Shown here: positions 61,257-64,000 of the stretch, one piece after another | Numbering within the stretch: position 1 is the stretch's first letter | Layout of the letters: each line of letters begins with the position of its first letter | Assembly: GCF_026651855.1 (NCBI RefSeq) | Contig: NZ_CP093280.1 | Span: 1,280,001-1,344,000, forward strand | Direction of reading: 5' to 3' | Length of the DNA stretch: 64,000 nucleotides | Origin: Pseudomonas silvicola | Lineage (GTDB): Bacteria > Pseudomonadota > Gammaproteobacteria > Pseudomonadales > Pseudomonadaceae | The notes under the pieces: model-generated | Seen by the model: only the letters and a program-made list of their open reading frames with translations | Told to the model about the DNA's origin: nothing | Databases searched by the model: none | Translations under genes and position numbers: made by a program

Positions 61257-61846
61257 GCCAGGCCCAGACGTTGACGCAGAATGGCCATGGCGCGAGCCCG
61301 GTGGCTGAGCTGGTTCTTCTCTGCCGGGCTCAGCTCGGCGCTGGAGCAGTCGCGCTCCGGCACCCAGAACAGCGGGTCGTAGCCAAAGCCATGTTCGCCA
61401 CTGGCGGCGGTCAGGATACGGCCGTGCCACAGGCCTTCGCACAGAATCGGCAACGGGTCATCGGCGTGGCGCACCAGGGCCAGCACGCAGACGAACTGGG
61501 CACCGCGTTCGGCTTCGGGCACGTCCTTCAGCGCATCGAGCAGCTTGGCGTTGTTGGCTGCGTCGCCCTGGCCGTCGGCATAGCGTGCCGAATAGATGCC
61601 TGGGGCGCCGCCGAGAAAGTCCACCGCCAGCCCCGAGTCGTCGGCCAGTGCCGGCAAGCCGGACAGGCGGGACGCGTTGCGGGCCTTGAGGATGGCATTT
61701 TCGACGAACGACAGGCCGGTCTCTTCCGGCTCTACCTGGCTGAATTCGCCCACCGAGCGCAGCTGTACGCTGCCGCCCAGCATGGCCTGGAGTTCCTTGA
61801 GTTTGCCGGCGTTATGGCTGGCCAGCACGAGTTGCGTGAAGTTCAT
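61253..61846 (-). CDS. rdgB: dITP/XTP pyrophosphatase (RdgB/HAM1)
   Basis: A 197 aa house-cleaning nucleotidase that removes dITP and XTP. It has the family start [18 protein letters not shown], the [20 protein letters not shown] segment and GFGYDPLF. It overlaps neighbours at both ends by ATGA, showing tight coupling with the DUF4426 and hemW genes. Confidence 0.95.
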   Translation of the reverse strand: MNFTQLVLASHNAGKLKELQAMLGGSVQLRSVGEFSQVEPEETGLSFVENAILKARNASRLSGLPALADDSGLAVDFLGGAPGIYSARYADGQGDAANNAKLLDALKDVPEAERGAQFVCVLALVRHADDPLPILCEGLWHGRILTAASGEHGFGYDPLFWVPERDCSSAELSPAEKNQLSHRARAMAILRQRLGLA

Positions 61847-62280
61847 GAGTCGCCCGGAAAGAGTTCTTGGTCGAAGCTCAGGCGGTTGGTGTCACCGGCC
61901 GCCTTGATGCTGAGGTCAAAGGTATAGGTCGCGTCCTGCGGAATCTGGAACTGTGTAACGTAGGAAACGGCGCCCTGCTCGGTCACCTGGGTGAAGGTCA
62001 GGTTTTCTTTCTTGCCTTCAGGCCCGGTCACGGTGCCACTGATGGCGGCGGGAAAGGACTTGCCGGCCTTTTCCACCGCCACGTTCAGCACACCCAGGTT
62101 CTTGCTGCGCATAAGCCCTGCGGCCTTGGCGATGCCTGGCTGCAGGATGCTCGACGTGATCGCATTGTAATGCACGGTCAGCTCGCCCAGCTGTTCCTGG
62201 CGGTTGCCCTTGGCGGCGTCGGCCCCCACGGCGGGAAGGGCCAGGCACAGGGCGAACAGGAAGGCAGCGAACTGGCGCAT
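61843..62280 (-). CDS. DUF4426 exported protein
   Basis: A 145 aa protein with a signal peptide ([15 protein letters not shown]) and a compact beta-rich mature domain ([20 protein letters not shown] at its start). It belongs to DUF4426, whose role is unknown to me. It sits between metW and rdgB, overlapping rdgB by ATGA, an order typical of pseudomonads. Confidence 0.85.
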   Translation of the reverse strand: MRQFAAFLFALCLALPAVGADAAKGNRQEQLGELTVHYNAITSSILQPGIAKAAGLMRSKNLGVLNVAVEKAGKSFPAAISGTVTGPEGKKENLTFTQVTEQGAVSYVTQFQIPQDATYTFDLSIKAAGDTNRLSFDQELFPGDS

Positions 62281-62305
62281 GATCGTTCTCCGTGGGTAGG
62301 CAGGT

Positions 62306-62926
62306 TCACACCGCCAGACGGTGCTCCTGCAGGCCCGGGCTGTTGACCCGGTAAATGCCGATCTCACCCAACAGATTAGGCCACAGTTTGCTGGCCCAGC
62401 CATGCCTGTGCTGGTGGTCGACCGCCAGACGGTCGAGTACCTGGGCCTGGCGCTCCTGGCACAGCTCTTCAAAGTCCTTGAAGGTGCAGAAGTGGATGTT
62501 CGGCGTGTTGTACCAGGTGTACGGCAGGAATTCCGACACCGGCATGCGGCCGTTGCGCGCCAGGTACCAGCGGCAACGCCAGTGGCCGAAGTTGGGGAAC
62601 GTGATGATGCACTGGCGGCCCACGCGCAGCATCTCATCGAGGATGCGGTCCGGGTATTCCACGGCCTGCAGGGCCTGGGTCATGACCACCACGTCGAAGC
62701 TGTTGCTGGCGAAGTTGCCCAGGCCCTTGTCCAGGTCCTGCTCCACCACGTTGACGCCCTTGCGCACGCACTCGTTGATGTTGTCAGCGTCGATTTCCAG
62801 GCCATAGCCGGTCACCTGCTTGTGGTCGCGCAGCCAGGCCAGCAATTCGCCGTTACCGCAACCGAGGTCGAGCACGCGGCTGCCGGCCGGGATCCAGTCC
62901 TGGATAATTTCAAGATCGGCTCTCAT
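62306..62926 (-). CDS. metW: Methionine biosynthesis protein MetW
   Basis: A 206 aa methyltransferase-fold protein with SAM motif VLDLGCGNGELLAWL and the MetW-typical RQCIITFPNFGHWRCRWYLA. MetW works with MetX in acyl-homoserine formation. ATG 62926 (MRADLEII) is chosen; the frame starts 18 bp further up. It lies 7 bp after metX. Confidence 0.93.
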   Translation of the reverse strand: MRADLEIIQDWIPAGSRVLDLGCGNGELLAWLRDHKQVTGYGLEIDADNINECVRKGVNVVEQDLDKGLGNFASNSFDVVVMTQALQAVEYPDRILDEMLRVGRQCIITFPNFGHWRCRWYLARNGRMPVSEFLPYTWYNTPNIHFCTFKDFEELCQERQAQVLDRLAVDHQHRHGWASKLWPNLLGEIGIYRVNSPGLQEHRLAV

Positions 62927-62933
62927 GGCTTCC

Positions 62934-64000
62934 TCAGATCGCAATTCGGTTCATGTAGCTGCTGAACGCCTTCAGGTACCGGGGGATCGGGATCAGGAAG
63001 GCGTCGTGGCCCTGCGGTGCATCGATCTCCAGGTAGCAGACGTTTTTGCGTGCAGCCATCAGCGCATCGACGATTTCCCGCGAGCGGGCCGGGGAGAAGC
63101 GCCAGTCGGTGGTGAAGGACATCACGCAGAAATCGGCCTTGGCGCACGCGAAAGTCTTGGCCAGGTCGTCGCCATGGTTGGCGGCCGGGTCGAAGTAGTC
63201 CAGGGCCTTGGTCATCAGCAGGTAGGTGTTGGCGTCGAAGCGCCCGGAAAACTCCTCGCCCTGATAGCGCAGGTAGCTCTCCACCTGGAATTCCACGCTG
63301 TGGAAGTCGTAGTTGAGCTTCTCGCTCTTGAGGCCCCGGCCGAATTTCTCGCCCATGGAGTCGTCCGACAGGTAGGTGATGTGGCCCACCATGCGCGCCA
63401 GCATCAGGCCGCGCTTGGGGATCACGCCCATTTCCTGGAACGAGCCACCATGGAATTCGGGGTCGGTCAGGATGGCCTGGCGTGCCACTTCGTTGAAGGC
63501 GATGTTCTGCGCCGACAGCTTGGGCGCCGAGGCAATGGCCAGGCAGTGGCGAACGCGGTCCGGGTAGGTGATGGTCCACTGCTGGGCCTGCATGCCCCCC
63601 AGGCTGCCACCGACCACGGCGGCCCATTGGGTGATGCCCAGGTAGTCGGCCAGGCGGGCCTGGCTGTGCACCCAGTCCTCCACGGTGAGCACCGGGAAGT
63701 CGGCGCCGAACGGCTTGCCGGTTTCCGGGTTGAGGCTGCTGGGGCCGGTAGAACCGTTGCAACCGCCGAGGTTGTTGAGGCTGACCACGAAGAAACGGTT
63801 GGTGTCGATTGGCTTGCCGGGGCCGATGCAGCTATCCCACCAGCCCGGTTTGCGGTCGTCGACCGAGTGGTAGCCGGCGGCATGGTGGTGGCCCGACAGG
63901 GCGTGGCAGATCAGCACCGCGTTGCTGGCGGTTGCATTGAGCTGGCCGTAGGTTTCGTAGACCAGGTCATAGGCATTGAGCGACCGGCCGCAGGCCAGGG
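62934..64000 (-). CDS. metX: Homoserine O-acyltransferase MetX, 5' end beyond window
   Basis: The last ~355 residues are visible; the frame continues open to the window edge at 64000 (reading [20 protein letters not shown]), so the N-terminus lies outside. An alpha/beta hydrolase fold with nucleophile elbow GGSLGGMQ, catalytic His in [11 protein letters not shown], and [14 protein letters not shown]. In pseudomonads this MetX-type enzyme with MetW is reported to use succinyl-CoA (MetXS) rather than acetyl-CoA; sequence alone here does not decide. Confidence 0.94.
   Translation of the reverse strand, partial: LACGRSLNAYDLVYETYGQLNATASNAVLICHALSGHHHAAGYHSVDDRKPGWWDSCIGPGKPIDTNRFFVVSLNNLGGCNGSTGPSSLNPETGKPFGADFPVLTVEDWVHSQARLADYLGITQWAAVVGGSLGGMQAQQWTITYPDRVRHCLAIASAPKLSAQNIAFNEVARQAILTDPEFHGGSFQEMGVIPKRGLMLARMVGHITYLSDDSMGEKFGRGLKSEKLNYDFHSVEFQVESYLRYQGEEFSGRFDANTYLLMTKALDYFDPAANHGDDLAKTFACAKADFCVMSFTTDWRFSPARSREIVDALMAARKNVCYLEIDAPQGHDAFLIPIPRYLKAFSSYMNRIAI

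Overview
The window is a GC-rich chromosomal segment that reads as Pseudomonas, most likely the P. putida group or a close relative. The basis is the housekeeping order ftsY-ftsE-ftsX-rpoH-mtgA-DUF423-thiS-thiG-trmB-hemW-rdgB-metW-metX, the cadR/cadA pair, and the ilvD, rlmI, HDOD, mutM, ggt and coaD block. No search was run, so the species is not determined. No tRNA, rRNA, IS element, prophage or CRISPR array was seen.

Bases 1-15714 hold the end of a secondary flagellar cluster of the FlhDC-controlled type, known from P. fluorescens F113 and Azotobacter: a FliT-like chaperone, flhDC, motAB (motA frameshifted), flhB, flhA, a very long flhF, a small protein carrying the FlhF-activating DQAxxLR motif in the usual flhG slot, and fliA. 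On the opposite strand lie a flagellin gene and three downstream genes (an unrecognised, possibly FkbM-like protein, a TPR-LicD transferase and a TagD-like cytidylyltransferase) that may decorate the flagellin. A second, PomAB/LafTU-like stator pair follows. Near-consensus sigma-28 promoters precede motA and fliC.

Bases 15708-18503 are the divergent cadR/cadA metal-resistance pair with a MerR-type promoter dyad. Bases 18514-25176 are a phosphonate gene group: a LysR regulator, a three-gene aminoethylphosphonate-type ABC importer, a TIGR03364-type FAD oxidase and a PhnZ-like HD oxygenase. Bases 25264-47914 are ordinary core genes: a GTPase/DUF2868 pair, folA, a cystine symporter, phosphorylcholine phosphatase, ilvD, a CBS-less MgtE-like transporter with a possible leader peptide, a Bcr/CflA efflux pump, rlmI, HDOD, mutM, ggt, ferredoxin, coaD, an aldehyde dehydrogenase with a divergent TetR regulator, sseA, an AraC regulator, yheT and rsmD. 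An active/inactive M16 peptidase pair follows at 47914-50728.

The most unusual feature is in ftsE (52478-54439). A 43-bp segment encoding the ABC signature region is repeated 31 times with no differences seen, plus 14 bp of a further copy. The unit is not a multiple of 3 and has no stop codon in any of the six frames, so each copy gained or lost shifts the downstream frame. With 31 copies (1 plus 30, and 30 x 43 = 1290 bp = 430 codons) Walker B and the normal C-terminus are in frame: 653 aa, or a typical 223 aa FtsE plus 430 aa. Other copy numbers would end translation 30 or 104 nt past the array and uncouple ftsX, whose start overlaps the ftsE stop. This looks like a possible copy-number (phase-variation) switch in a cell-division gene, although a recent expansion or an assembly error must be excluded.

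Downstream of ftsX come rpoH with a sigma-E/AlgU-type promoter, mtgA, thiSG, trmB, and the tightly overlapping minus-strand group metX(partial)-metW-DUF4426-rdgB-hemW-DUF3392. REP-like hairpins and a repeat beginning GTAGCAGCGGAC lie between several genes.
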